A stretch of DNA of 16,021 nucleotides, from assembly GCA_946625715.1 (NCBI GenBank), contig CAMOTK010000021.1, positions 1-16,021 on the forward strand, in the 5' to 3' direction. The notes beneath the pieces were generated by a model, which saw only the letters and a program-made list of their open reading frames with translations, did not search any database and was not told where the DNA came from. The first letter of the stretch is position 1; every line of letters starts with the position of its first letter. The translations under genes and the position numbers were made by a program. The stretch is from an uncultured Prevotella sp. GTDB taxonomy: Bacteria; Bacteroidota; Bacteroidia; Bacteroidales; Bacteroidaceae. This document shows positions 1-6,558 of the stretch, piece after piece.

Positions 1-17
1 TACGATAGACAACACGT

Positions 18-194
18 TTATTTGTAGTTGGTAGCCCCGTCGGCTTCGCCGTGCAGGGCTTCCTGGAACGTGTCCCAGTTTTGGAATCCGGCCAGCATCG
101 AGAGCCGGTCGAGGGTCTTGCGGTTCGGCTTCTGCAGCAGTTCCTTCTCCACGGCTTCCATCAGCTTTTTCAGTGCCAAGCGTTTCTTTTCCAT
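18..194 (-). CDS. Small conserved-looking hypothetical protein, 58 aa
   Basis: A complete short reading frame runs from an ATG at 194 to a TAA at 18-20. The product starts MEKKRLALKKLMEAVEKELL and ends with GEADGATNYK. It has no signal peptide or membrane segment. The first half is charged and probably helical (Lys/Glu rich), followed by a more hydrophobic stretch around LSMLAGFQNWDTFQEALHG that reads like a second pair of helices. It begins 21 bp after the stop codon of the LolA-like gene on the same strand, so it is probably co-transcribed and cytoplasmic. Its codons (CTG, CTC, AAG, GAG, ACC) match those of the neighbouring genes, which argues for a real gene. I do not recognise the family and assign no function. 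Confidence 0.68.
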   Translation of the reverse strand: MEKKRLALKKLMEAVEKELLQKPNRKTLDRLSMLAGFQNWDTFQEALHGEADGATNYK

Positions 195-215
195 ACCACG
201 TTTTTGTTTTTGCGA

Positions 216-839
216 TTATCGCTCGTCGACGAGTTTATAGTTGGCGTATTTCTCCTTGGGGAAGGTGAAGATGTCGTCGTCGATGCCGCCGGCCTTGAAG
301 TCGCTGAAGTAGATGTTGGCCCAGAAGAACAGCACTTTGATGCGCAGGCGCTTGGGCTTGTAGGAGCCCGGCTCCAGATAAATCTGTATGTGCTTCATGC
401 TGCCCTTGGCGTTGGGCTTAGCTTTCAGGGTGATGATGAGGTCGTTCTTCTGGCGGGCTATCGAGTAGTTGAAGTCCTCGGGATAGAGCTTGAACTTCTG
501 CAGCAGTTTGTCCTTCTTGTTGACCTTCGGGTCGTGTATCTCGACGATGTCCTTACCCTTCTTCAGGATGTACTTGATGTCGCCGTTGTCCCAGATGATG
601 CTGTTCTCGGTGATGCACTTGCTCTTGTTGCCCTTATACCAGCCCGTGCCTTCCTCGGAGTGGATTTTGAGGATGCTGATGCGATAGTGGAACGATGCGC
701 CCTCGGGGCCGTAAATCATGTTGTAGGCCTTGTCGAAAATGTGGCGTGCCTGCTTGGCGTTGGGCGTCTCTTCGGCGCCGGCGGTACCAATGCCGATGAG
801 CATCAGTACGCAAACTAAAAGATACTTGAAAGTTTTCAT
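216..839 (-). CDS. LolA-like periplasmic (outer-membrane lipoprotein chaperone family) protein
   Basis: A 207-aa protein with an N-terminal signal peptide (MKTFKYLLVCVLMLIGIGTAGA, cleavage near residue 22) and a mature part of about 185 residues. That is the usual size of LolA-fold proteins, which carry lipoproteins across the periplasm in a half-barrel of antiparallel strands. Supporting features are the alternating beta pattern, a GWYKGNKSKCITENSIIWDNG segment (residues 66-86) resembling the LolA 'G.f..kg.....dg..iW' region, and a late strand-rich part ending FTFPKEKYANYKLVDER. An upstream in-frame start at 854 would add MYFCG before the Lys-containing signal sequence and would overlap the promoter-like element, so ATG 839 is preferred. 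It lies 71 bp after the GH3 gene and 21 bp before the 58-aa gene. It is not next to ftsK, where I recall the main Bacteroidetes lolA often sits, so it may be a paralogue. The family call is from pattern only. Confidence 0.66.
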   Translation of the reverse strand: MKTFKYLLVCVLMLIGIGTAGAEETPNAKQARHIFDKAYNMIYGPEGASFHYRISILKIHSEEGTGWYKGNKSKCITENSIIWDNGDIKYILKKGKDIVEIHDPKVNKKDKLLQKFKLYPEDFNYSIARQKNDLIITLKAKPNAKGSMKHIQIYLEPGSYKPKRLRIKVLFFWANIYFSDFKAGGIDDDIFTFPKEKYANYKLVDER

Positions 840-843
840 GCCG

Positions 844-851
844 CAAAAGTA
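844..851 (-). promoter_or_regulatory. Candidate -7 promoter box before the LolA-like gene
   Basis: On the minus strand TACTTTTG matches the Bacteroidetes -7 consensus TAnnTTTG exactly. No TTTG stands 19-21 bp upstream, so the -33 half is missing or diverged. The box ends 4 bp before the ATG at 839, which would give an almost leaderless transcript if it is used. The gene might instead be served by read-through from the GH3 gene. Confidence 0.4.
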
Positions 852-910
852 CAAAAAATCAGCGAACTACATGTATGCGTGTGCAATAATTAGGATAATT
901 CAACATTTTT

Positions 911-3223
911 TTATCTGTTGGGCGTGTCCCAAACGTAGGTGTCGGTGCAGAGAACCTTGGCCGCAAGCTTGTCGACAGAAAAGATGAAGTCGCCGGCTTC
1001 GAGCGTCCAGCGACCTTGATAGTCGACGAAAGCCAGGTCGGCGGCAGGCAGACGGAAGCTGACGGTGCGTGTCTGGCCAGGCTGCAGCGCTATCTTCTCG
1101 AAGGCTCGCAGACGGCGGCAGTCGGGCACCATCGAGGCCACGAGGTCGCTGGAGAAGAGCAGTACGCTCTCCTTGCCGGCGCGCTGGCCGCTGTTGGTGA
1201 CGTCGACGGTGATGGTGAGCACGTCGTCTTTAGTGAACTGCTCGGGCACAACTTTCAGGTTGCTGTAGGCAAAGGTGGTGTAGCTCAGACCCTCGCCGAA
1301 GCCCCATTGCTGGGTGATGCGGGCGTTGTAGTCGTAGGCGCCTTCCATCGTGCCCGACACCTCGCTGCGCTTGAAGTCGTAGTTGGCCAGCGAGTTGATT
1401 TCGCTGGGATAGGTGTAGGGCAGTCGGCCCGAGAAGTTGCTGCGGCCAGAGAGCAGCTGGGCCAGCGCGTCGCCGCCATAGTTGCCGGGCAGCATGATGT
1501 GCACCACGGCGCGTGCCAGTGGCTCGATGTCGCTGATGAGGCGCGGCCGTCCCTCGTTGAGCACCAGCACGATGGGCTTGCCCGTGGCGGCGAGTGCTTT
1601 CACGAGCTGGCGCTGGTTGGCCGAGAGGTTCAGGTCGGTCAGGTTGCCTGGCGTTTCGGTATAGGAGTTCTCGCCGATGCAGGCCACGATGACGTCGGCG
1701 TCGGCGGCCGCGCGTACGGCCGCATCGATGTCGGGCGTGTTCTCTTCCCAGTACTTCCCTTTCTCATTGTAAGTGACGCCCTGACAGAGCGTGACGTTCT
1801 GCTGGCCAAACTCCTGGCAGAGGGCTTCATAGATGGTGTTGTACTGGCTGGCAAACTCGTCGGTGCGGTGGCCCTGCCACGTGTAGCTCCAGCCGCCGTC
1901 GAGACAGCGCATCTGGTTGGCGTTGGGCCCTGTGAGCAGAATCTTCTGTCCGTGAGCCAAGGGTAGCAGACCGCCCGTGTTCTTCAGCAGCACCATGCTC
2001 TCTGTGGCGGCGTCGAGGGCCAGACGGGCAAACTCCTTGCCGCCAAACTTAGGATAGTCGCTCAGTTGCTGCGTGGGGTGGCGGAAGAGGTCGAGTCGTG
2101 CCTTCATGCGCAGGATGCGGCCAACGGCATCGTCGATGCGGCTCATCGGTATGAGGCCTTCCTCCACCAGTTGCTTCAGCAGCACGCAGGCGTCGGGCTT
2201 GTAGGGTTCCATAATCATGTCGATGCCCGCATTGACGGCTATGCGCAGGGCGTCCTTCTTGTCGCGAGCCACGCGCTCACGGGTATAGAGGTTGTTCACG
2301 TCGGCCCAGTCGGTGACGAGCACGCCGTCCCAGCCCGTCTGCTCTTTGAGCCACGTGGTGAGCAGTTCGTGGTTGGCATGCACGGGCAGACCGTTGACCG
2401 AGGCCGAGTTGACCATCACCGAGAGCGCACCGGCCCTGACGCCTTGCAGGAACGGCTCGAAGAATTTTTCGCGCAGCTGGGCAGGCGCAATGTAGGCCGG
2501 TGTGCGGTCTTTGCCCGACCAAGGCACGCTGTAGCCCATGTAGTGTTTCAGACAGGCAGCAATGTGGTGCTGGTCGATGTGGTTGGGCGTTTCCCCCTGG
2601 AAACCCTGCACCTGTGCACGCGCCATTACGGCGTTGACCAACACATCCTCGCCAAAGTCTTCCCAGATGCGCGGCCAGCGCGGGTCGCGTCCCAGTTCAA
2701 CGGTGGGGTTGAACGTCCAAGGAATGCTTACGGCGCGCGTTTCATAGGCCGTGGCCTCGGCGGCTTGTCGGGCCAGTTCGCGATTGAACGTGGCTCCGAG
2801 GTTGATGGGTTGTGGGAAGAGCGTGCCGCCCTGCGTGTAGGTAGAACCGTGGTTCTGGTCGAGGCCGAAGAGGCAGGGCACGCCGATGTGCTTCAGCGAC
2901 AGGCGCTGGATGTCGCCGATGATTTCTTCCCATTGCGGGGCAGTGGGTGCACAGGTGTTGGGTGCATTGAGTATGGAGCCAATCTTATACTTGCTAAACA
3001 GCGTGTCGGCTTTTGCGGCATCGATGTGGAACACACCTTTGGCATCGTTGGCGCCGAAGAGGTCGACTACCAGCTGCACCATCTGGCCCACTTTCTCGTC
3101 GAGCGTCAGCCGGTGGAGCGTCTGTTCCACTTGTTGTTCCAACGAAGCGTCGGCCGTCTGTGCAGTGGCAGGACAGAGGCTGAGAGCCGCAAGGGCTATT
3201 GAAATGGGTTGGCGTTTAGTCAT
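911..3223 (-). CDS. Secreted glycoside hydrolase family 3 beta-glucosidase / exo-glucanase-like
   Basis: A 770-aa exported enzyme that should remove terminal beta-linked glucose or similar sugars from oligosaccharides in the periplasm or outside the cell. Residues 1-22 form a signal peptide; the LSLC at 14-17 is a poor lipobox. The GH3 N-terminal barrel covers about 30-380 with LGRDPRWPRIWEDFGED (177-193), the KHYMGYS loop (226-232) and the nucleophile motif VLVTDWADV, where D305 is the expected catalytic Asp. The second alpha/beta domain (about 405-650) has LLKNTGGLLPL and GENSYTET (517-524), the place of the acid/base Glu in barley ExoI-like enzymes. A fibronectin-III-like domain follows at about 665-750. 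No T9SS C-terminal signal is evident. No SusC/SusD pair or other glycosidase lies in the window, so it does not look like part of a polysaccharide utilisation locus here. Its substrate cannot be fixed from sequence alone; BglX-like and ExoI-like roles are both possible. Confidence 0.95.
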   Translation of the reverse strand: MTKRQPISIALAALSLCPATAQTADASLEQQVEQTLHRLTLDEKVGQMVQLVVDLFGANDAKGVFHIDAAKADTLFSKYKIGSILNAPNTCAPTAPQWEEIIGDIQRLSLKHIGVPCLFGLDQNHGSTYTQGGTLFPQPINLGATFNRELARQAAEATAYETRAVSIPWTFNPTVELGRDPRWPRIWEDFGEDVLVNAVMARAQVQGFQGETPNHIDQHHIAACLKHYMGYSVPWSGKDRTPAYIAPAQLREKFFEPFLQGVRAGALSVMVNSASVNGLPVHANHELLTTWLKEQTGWDGVLVTDWADVNNLYTRERVARDKKDALRIAVNAGIDMIMEPYKPDACVLLKQLVEEGLIPMSRIDDAVGRILRMKARLDLFRHPTQQLSDYPKFGGKEFARLALDAATESMVLLKNTGGLLPLAHGQKILLTGPNANQMRCLDGGWSYTWQGHRTDEFASQYNTIYEALCQEFGQQNVTLCQGVTYNEKGKYWEENTPDIDAAVRAAADADVIVACIGENSYTETPGNLTDLNLSANQRQLVKALAATGKPIVLVLNEGRPRLISDIEPLARAVVHIMLPGNYGGDALAQLLSGRSNFSGRLPYTYPSEINSLANYDFKRSEVSGTMEGAYDYNARITQQWGFGEGLSYTTFAYSNLKVVPEQFTKDDVLTITVDVTNSGQRAGKESVLLFSSDLVASMVPDCRRLRAFEKIALQPGQTRTVSFRLPAADLAFVDYQGRWTLEAGDFIFSVDKLAAKVLCTDTYVWDTPNR

Positions 3224-3256
3224 TGTTTCTGATGTTTTTGTTTATGTTCGTATTAA

Positions 3257-3293
3257 AGAAAAGTGCACCAGGGGTGAGGTGGTGCACTTTTCT
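3257..3293 (-). other. Perfect hairpin in the leader of the GH3 gene
   Basis: Two 14-nt arms (AGAAAAGTGCACCA at 3257-3270 and its exact complement at 3280-3293) flank a 9-nt loop. The hairpin lies 33 bp before the GH3 start codon and about 50 bp after the candidate -7 box, so it should be part of the GH3 mRNA leader. On the minus strand it is followed by only three T, so it is a weak intrinsic terminator in that direction. On the plus strand a run of six T starts 3 bp after the stem, which would stop antisense transcription. It could be an attenuator, an mRNA-stabilising structure, or a boundary to read-through from the gene ending at 3435. Confidence 0.72.
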
Positions 3294-3342
3294 GTGTTTT
3301 TTAGTAGTTAGCTTAAGGAACATTGGTTGGATTTAGGTTTTG

Positions 3343-3373
3343 CAAAGATAGTGCTTTTTTCTTTTAGCACAAA
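3343..3373 (-). promoter_or_regulatory. Bacteroidetes-type promoter of the GH3 gene
   Basis: On the minus strand TTTG (3373-3370), a 19-bp spacer and TATCTTTG (3350-3343) fit the TTTG-N19-21-TAnnTTTG consensus of the primary Bacteroidetes sigma factor exactly. The start of transcription would fall near 3336-3340, giving a leader of about 115 nt. The spacer contains a short inverted repeat, GTGCT at 3351-3355 and AGCAC at 3366-3370, which might be an operator. Confidence 0.7.
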
Positions 3374-3387
3374 ATCTTTTCCAACAT

Positions 3388-3410
3388 TTTTTGCAAGAAG
3401 TATGCAAAAA
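3388..3410. promoter_or_regulatory. Inverted repeat upstream of the GH3 promoter, possible regulator site
   Basis: TTTTTGCA at 3388-3395 and TGCAAAAA at 3403-3410 are perfect complements separated by 7 nt. The dyad centre (about 3399) lies roughly 60 bp upstream of the expected GH3 transcription start, a typical position for an activator site. It also lies 25 bp after the stop of the HhH-barrel gene, but no T-run follows it on the minus strand, so it does not look like a terminator. Confidence 0.4.
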
Positions 3411-3434
3411 TCATGCTGTTGTCGCACACACTTT

Positions 3435-5426
3435 CTAAAGCTTGTAAGTGAGCTGGGCGTCTAAGTCGATTTGATGGTTGCTACTGATGGCCTGCAGACC
3501 GCTACCAATGGTGGAGCGGTCGAGATAGTGGGTGCCGGCACACTTGGCCGTGAGCCTCAGACGACTGCCAAGACGGCACGAAGCCGACAGCGCCCAGCGC
3601 AGGCCTTCGCCGTAGAACATGGGGAAGGAGAAAGCATAGCGCATGCCGCGCTCGTAGCCGTAGACGCGACTGTCGTAGTCGGTGGTGTGGAAGTAGGCTG
3701 CCGAGACGTCGACGTCAAACAGTTTCTTCTGCCAGCGTGCCTGCTGGGTGAGCATCCATCCGTGGCTGTGGTCGGTGGTTTGGCAGAGGGTGGCGTCAAG
3801 CTTTGTGCGCAGTGTCCAAGCGCCGCTTGTCAGGGTGGCGTTGAGGCGCATGCGGTGCTCGGTGCGGTTGTAGAGTCCCTGCTTGTCGGCTCGGTCGCGC
3901 TGGCGGATGTGCAGTCGGTAGCGGGCGTCGAGCGTGAACCGGCGGTGTTGCCATGAGGCTTGCAGCAGGTGGTCGAAGGCATACGACGACCGAGAAGCAA
4001 GGTAGCGCGCCCAAGGGAAGTAGGCCACGTCGGCATAGGCCAGCAACGTGAACTGGCGGTTGGGTCGCCACTGGGTACCGATGTAGAGGCCGCTCTCGTT
4101 CTGCACGCTGCTGCCCTCGCTGAAGCTCTTGGCGTGCAGGGCGTAGTAGTGGTAGGAGAAGAAGCGTTGCAAGGCCATGAGCGACCATTCCGACGAGAGT
4201 TTCCATGCCAGCAGGTTGCTCGTGGCCAGCGCCTTGCACTGGCCGGTGGCTGTCTCGCCCTTGATGCTCAGGCGTGGCGAGGTGTAGCTGTAGTGGGCCG
4301 AGGCGTTCCAGAACTGCTGTCCCTGCGGGTAGTAGCGCCGATAGCGCTGCGACGTGTTGGGTTGCAGTGGCTTGCTGAAACGGTTGTAGACGGCCGTCAT
4401 GCCGAGTTGCCATCGGCCCGACTTCCAGTTCACATTCACTCCACCCAACAATTCGCTTGCATTGTCCTTGCGCTGCAGTTCGCTCTCGGTGCGATGGTAG
4501 CCGCTGGTCAGTCGGGTGGCAATGGCGCCCTCGTCGTTGAGTGTGGCATCGATGGTGCGCCACGACAAGAAAGGCGTCAGCTCCCAGTGGGCGCCAAGGG
4601 CAATGGTGGCACCTGCGCCCTGCAGGTAGTTGCCCATCATGGTCGACGAGTGGGCGCTGAGCTGCTGGCCCGTGCGGCCTAAACTGCCGATGACGGTTGT
4701 CTTGCCCAGCGAAAAGTTGCTGTTCATGACCAGCCCCATGCCGAAACTGGCCCGATAGCGTCCTGCCACGAGATTGCGCAGAGCACCCTTGCGGCGCAGT
4801 TGAAAGAAAAAGGTGTAGTAGTCGTAGCCCCACTTATTGCGGTTGGCAAAGAAAGGCTCGCTGGCATCCTGTGCGCCGATGAGGCCCGCCTTCAGGTGCT
4901 GACCGTTGCTGAGCGTGTAGCGCAGTGAGTGGCGGAAGGGGTAGCCCAGATAGCCTTTCTCGTCGCCCTTGCGTTGGTAGAAGGGCACGCGGGCAGTGGC
5001 CGTAAGTTCGTGGTGGGCGTGGCTCAGCAATTGGCCTACCGACGGTTGCGGCGGCTGGGCGGCAATGGTGTCGATGGTGATAAACTCACAGAGTAGTTGG
5101 CGGTCGGCGGGAGTCAGCGTCCTCAGCATCATCAACTCGCCCAGTGAGCGCACGGGGGCATAGCGGTCGAGATACTCCACCAGTTCGTCGAGCTGCTGTT
5201 CGTCGAGGAAAGGCAGCTGCGCCAGTTCCTCGTAAGAGGTGTGGTTGAGGTCGATGGGGTGGGCATGCAGGTCGTAGAGCAAGTCGCTCAGTGCTTGCAT
5301 ATCGTCGCTGTCGGCATCGTCGGCGTCATAGCGCGTCTCCAGATAGTGTTGCCAGACGTCGGTGTCCTGTGCGTGCAAAAACACGAAAGGTGTGAGGGAC
5401 AGTAGCAGACAGAGAAGTGTTTTCAT
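3435..5426 (-). CDS. Outer-membrane beta-barrel protein with N-terminal degenerate helix-hairpin-helix region
   Basis: A 663-aa exported protein. Residues 1-20 are a signal peptide ending LHAQ. Residues 57-118 resemble two ComEA-like helix-hairpin-helix (HhH) units: PIDLNHTSYEELAQLPFLDE, then YLDRYAPVRSLGELMMLRTL. The glycine hairpins that normally grip the DNA backbone (GhG) are replaced by LPFLDEQQ and LRTLTPADR, so DNA binding is doubtful. From about 140 to the end the sequence alternates aromatic and polar residues in many predicted strands (such as YDYYTFFFQLRRKG and LTAKCAGTHYLDRS), as in an outer-membrane barrel. The start ATG is 3 bp after the mutY stop (TAG CTC ATG), so the two genes are almost certainly co-transcribed and perhaps translationally coupled. 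Proteins of this build are seen across Bacteroidetes without known function. DNA uptake, DNA sensing and a purely structural role are all speculation. Confidence 0.8.
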   Translation of the reverse strand: MKTLLCLLLSLTPFVFLHAQDTDVWQHYLETRYDADDADSDDMQALSDLLYDLHAHPIDLNHTSYEELAQLPFLDEQQLDELVEYLDRYAPVRSLGELMMLRTLTPADRQLLCEFITIDTIAAQPPQPSVGQLLSHAHHELTATARVPFYQRKGDEKGYLGYPFRHSLRYTLSNGQHLKAGLIGAQDASEPFFANRNKWGYDYYTFFFQLRRKGALRNLVAGRYRASFGMGLVMNSNFSLGKTTVIGSLGRTGQQLSAHSSTMMGNYLQGAGATIALGAHWELTPFLSWRTIDATLNDEGAIATRLTSGYHRTESELQRKDNASELLGGVNVNWKSGRWQLGMTAVYNRFSKPLQPNTSQRYRRYYPQGQQFWNASAHYSYTSPRLSIKGETATGQCKALATSNLLAWKLSSEWSLMALQRFFSYHYYALHAKSFSEGSSVQNESGLYIGTQWRPNRQFTLLAYADVAYFPWARYLASRSSYAFDHLLQASWQHRRFTLDARYRLHIRQRDRADKQGLYNRTEHRMRLNATLTSGAWTLRTKLDATLCQTTDHSHGWMLTQQARWQKKLFDVDVSAAYFHTTDYDSRVYGYERGMRYAFSFPMFYGEGLRWALSASCRLGSRLRLTAKCAGTHYLDRSTIGSGLQAISSNHQIDLDAQLTYKL

Positions 5427-5429
5427 GAG

Positions 5430-6443
5430 CTATCGTGGTAGGGCTTCGAGCAGCAGCTCCACCAGTCGGGGCAGGGCGTACTGGTCGATGTCGGCTTCGG
5501 GTATCCAGATATAGTTGTCGGGTAGGGTGGGGCGTTCGACAGGTTCCCACAGATAGAAATCGCAGAGCAGCCGGCGGTGGGTGAGCTGATGTTTGACACC
5601 GCGGCGGATGAGGATTGGTTGTGGGTTCTTGGCTGTTGGCTCTTGGCTGTCGTCGACGAGCAGCGGCTCCCATAGTCCTTGCCAGATGTCGCCGGCAGGG
5701 CGCCGGCGGATGGCTGTCTGCCCCTTGTGGCGCACGTAGATGTAGGTCAGGTGGCGTGTCTGCACCTTCAGCGTCTTCAGTTTTACGGGCAACTGGTCTA
5801 CAAACTGTTCTTGGAGTGCCACACACGATGCCTGCAGGGGACAGCACTCGCAGACCGGACGATGGGGCGTGCACTGCGTGGCTCCGAAGTCCATGATGGC
5901 TTGGTTGTAGGCCGACGCCTGGGGCGGGGGAAGCAGTTCTTGTGCCAAGGCTGCAAACTCGTGCTTGCCCTCGGTGGTGTTGATGGGGGTGTGAATGCCG
6001 AAGTGGCGCGCAAGCACCCGATAGACATTGCCGTCGACCACAGCCGCGGGCAGTCCGAAGGCAATGCTCCCAATGGCGGCTGCCGTATAGTCGCCCACGC
6101 CCTTCAGCTGGCGCAGTCCTTCAATGGTGTTGGGGAAGGCCCCAAGGGCCGTTATCTGACGGGCGGCGTGGTGCAGGTTGCGTGCCCTGCTGTAGTAGCC
6201 CAGCCCTTGCCACATGCGCAGCACCTCGTCTTCGGAAGCGGCTGCCAGCGCCTCGACGGTAGGCCACTGCTTCATGAAGCGTTCCCAGTAGTCCCATCCC
6301 TGTTTCACCTGCGTCTGTTGCAAGATAATCTCGCTCAGCCAGATGGCGTAAGGGTCGGCGGTGCGCCGCCAAGGCAGGTCGCGCCCGTTCTGTTCGAACC
6401 ATCGGAGCAGTGTGGTTGTGAAGTAGCTGTATTCCTTCTGCAT
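5430..6443 (-). CDS. mutY: A/G-specific adenine glycosylase MutY
   Basis: MutY removes adenine mispaired with 8-oxoguanine (base-excision repair, GO system). From ATG 6443 the protein has 337 aa. The catalytic Glu is E38 in WLSEIILQQTQV, the HhH motif is LKGVGDYTAAAI (113-124), and the catalytic Asp is D137 in VVDGNVYR. The 4Fe-4S cluster ligands C191, C198, C201 and C207 keep the exact C-X6-C-X2-C-X5-C spacing of E. coli MutY. Residues from about 228 to 337 form the NUDIX-like 8-oxoguanine-recognition domain, with KHQLTHR (284-290) in the place of the FSH loop. An open frame extends upstream to 6644, but those codons are AT-rich and cover the promoter; ATG 6443 gives a normal N terminus, while another ATG at 6494 lies upstream of the -7 box. 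Residues 266-276 (SQEPTAKNPQP) are encoded by a heptamer tandem repeat. The gene is followed after 3 bp by the HhH barrel gene. Confidence 0.97.
   Translation of the reverse strand: MQKEYSYFTTTLLRWFEQNGRDLPWRRTADPYAIWLSEIILQQTQVKQGWDYWERFMKQWPTVEALAAASEDEVLRMWQGLGYYSRARNLHHAARQITALGAFPNTIEGLRQLKGVGDYTAAAIGSIAFGLPAAVVDGNVYRVLARHFGIHTPINTTEGKHEFAALAQELLPPPQASAYNQAIMDFGATQCTPHRPVCECCPLQASCVALQEQFVDQLPVKLKTLKVQTRHLTYIYVRHKGQTAIRRRPAGDIWQGLWEPLLVDDSQEPTAKNPQPILIRRGVKHQLTHRRLLCDFYLWEPVERPTLPDNYIWIPEADIDQYALPRLVELLLEALPR
5615..5649 (-). repeat. Five-unit heptamer tandem repeat inside mutY
   Basis: Read on the coding strand, 35 bp consist of three SAGCCAA units (5649-5629) and two diverged units, GAACCCA and CAACCAA (5628-5615). 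The array encodes the linker SQEPTAKNPQP in the MutY C-terminal domain. The unit length is not a multiple of three, so a change of one unit would shift the reading frame before the 8-oxoguanine recognition loop. The units follow the same NAGNNAA pattern as the repeat at 14706-14740. Confidence 0.75.
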
Positions 6444-6461
6444 AATGCGTAAATCGTTCGA

Positions 6462-6469
6462 CAAAAGTA
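6462..6469 (-). promoter_or_regulatory. Candidate -7 box of the mutY operon
   Basis: TACTTTTG on the minus strand matches TAnnTTTG exactly and lies 18 bp before the chosen mutY ATG at 6443, leaving a leader of about 15 nt. No clear TTTG is found 19-21 bp upstream. The place where it should be (around 6489-6494) coincides with the -33 region of the divergent plus-strand promoter. Confidence 0.5.
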
Positions 6470-6487
6470 ATATTTTTTTTTGAAAAG

Positions 6488-6519
6488 TTTGCATAGATGG
6501 AAAAAAGTTTGTTATTTTG
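6488..6519 (+). promoter_or_regulatory. Promoter of the PorT-family gene
   Basis: TTTG at 6488-6491, a 20-bp spacer and TTATTTTG at 6512-6519 fit the Bacteroidetes promoter with one mismatch in the -7 box (TT for TA). The transcript would start near 6525, about 34 nt before the ATG at 6559. The promoter is back to back with that of mutY. Confidence 0.6.
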
Positions 6520-6558
6520 CAAGCTAAAGAAACCAATTTTAGGAAAATATAAACAAAA

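Noticed and set aside
2066..3202. A 378-codon plus-strand frame opposite the GH3 gene
   Set aside because: The GH3 frame has family motifs throughout; the antisense product has none and shows the same Val/Gly/Arg-rich shadow composition.
911..3223. GH3 enzyme as part of a polysaccharide utilisation locus
   Set aside because: No SusC/SusD-like pair, sensor-regulator or other carbohydrate enzyme is found in the window on either side.
3257..3293. Simple intrinsic terminator of the HhH-barrel gene
   Set aside because: The hairpin is 142 bp after that gene, lies downstream of the GH3 promoter, and has only three T after it on the minus strand. A leader role is at least as likely.
3796..4833. A 345-codon minus-strand frame overlapping the HhH-barrel gene
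   Set aside because: It is a frame-shifted reading of the barrel gene with no start context, no signal peptide and a composition rich in Arg, His, Gln and Pro.
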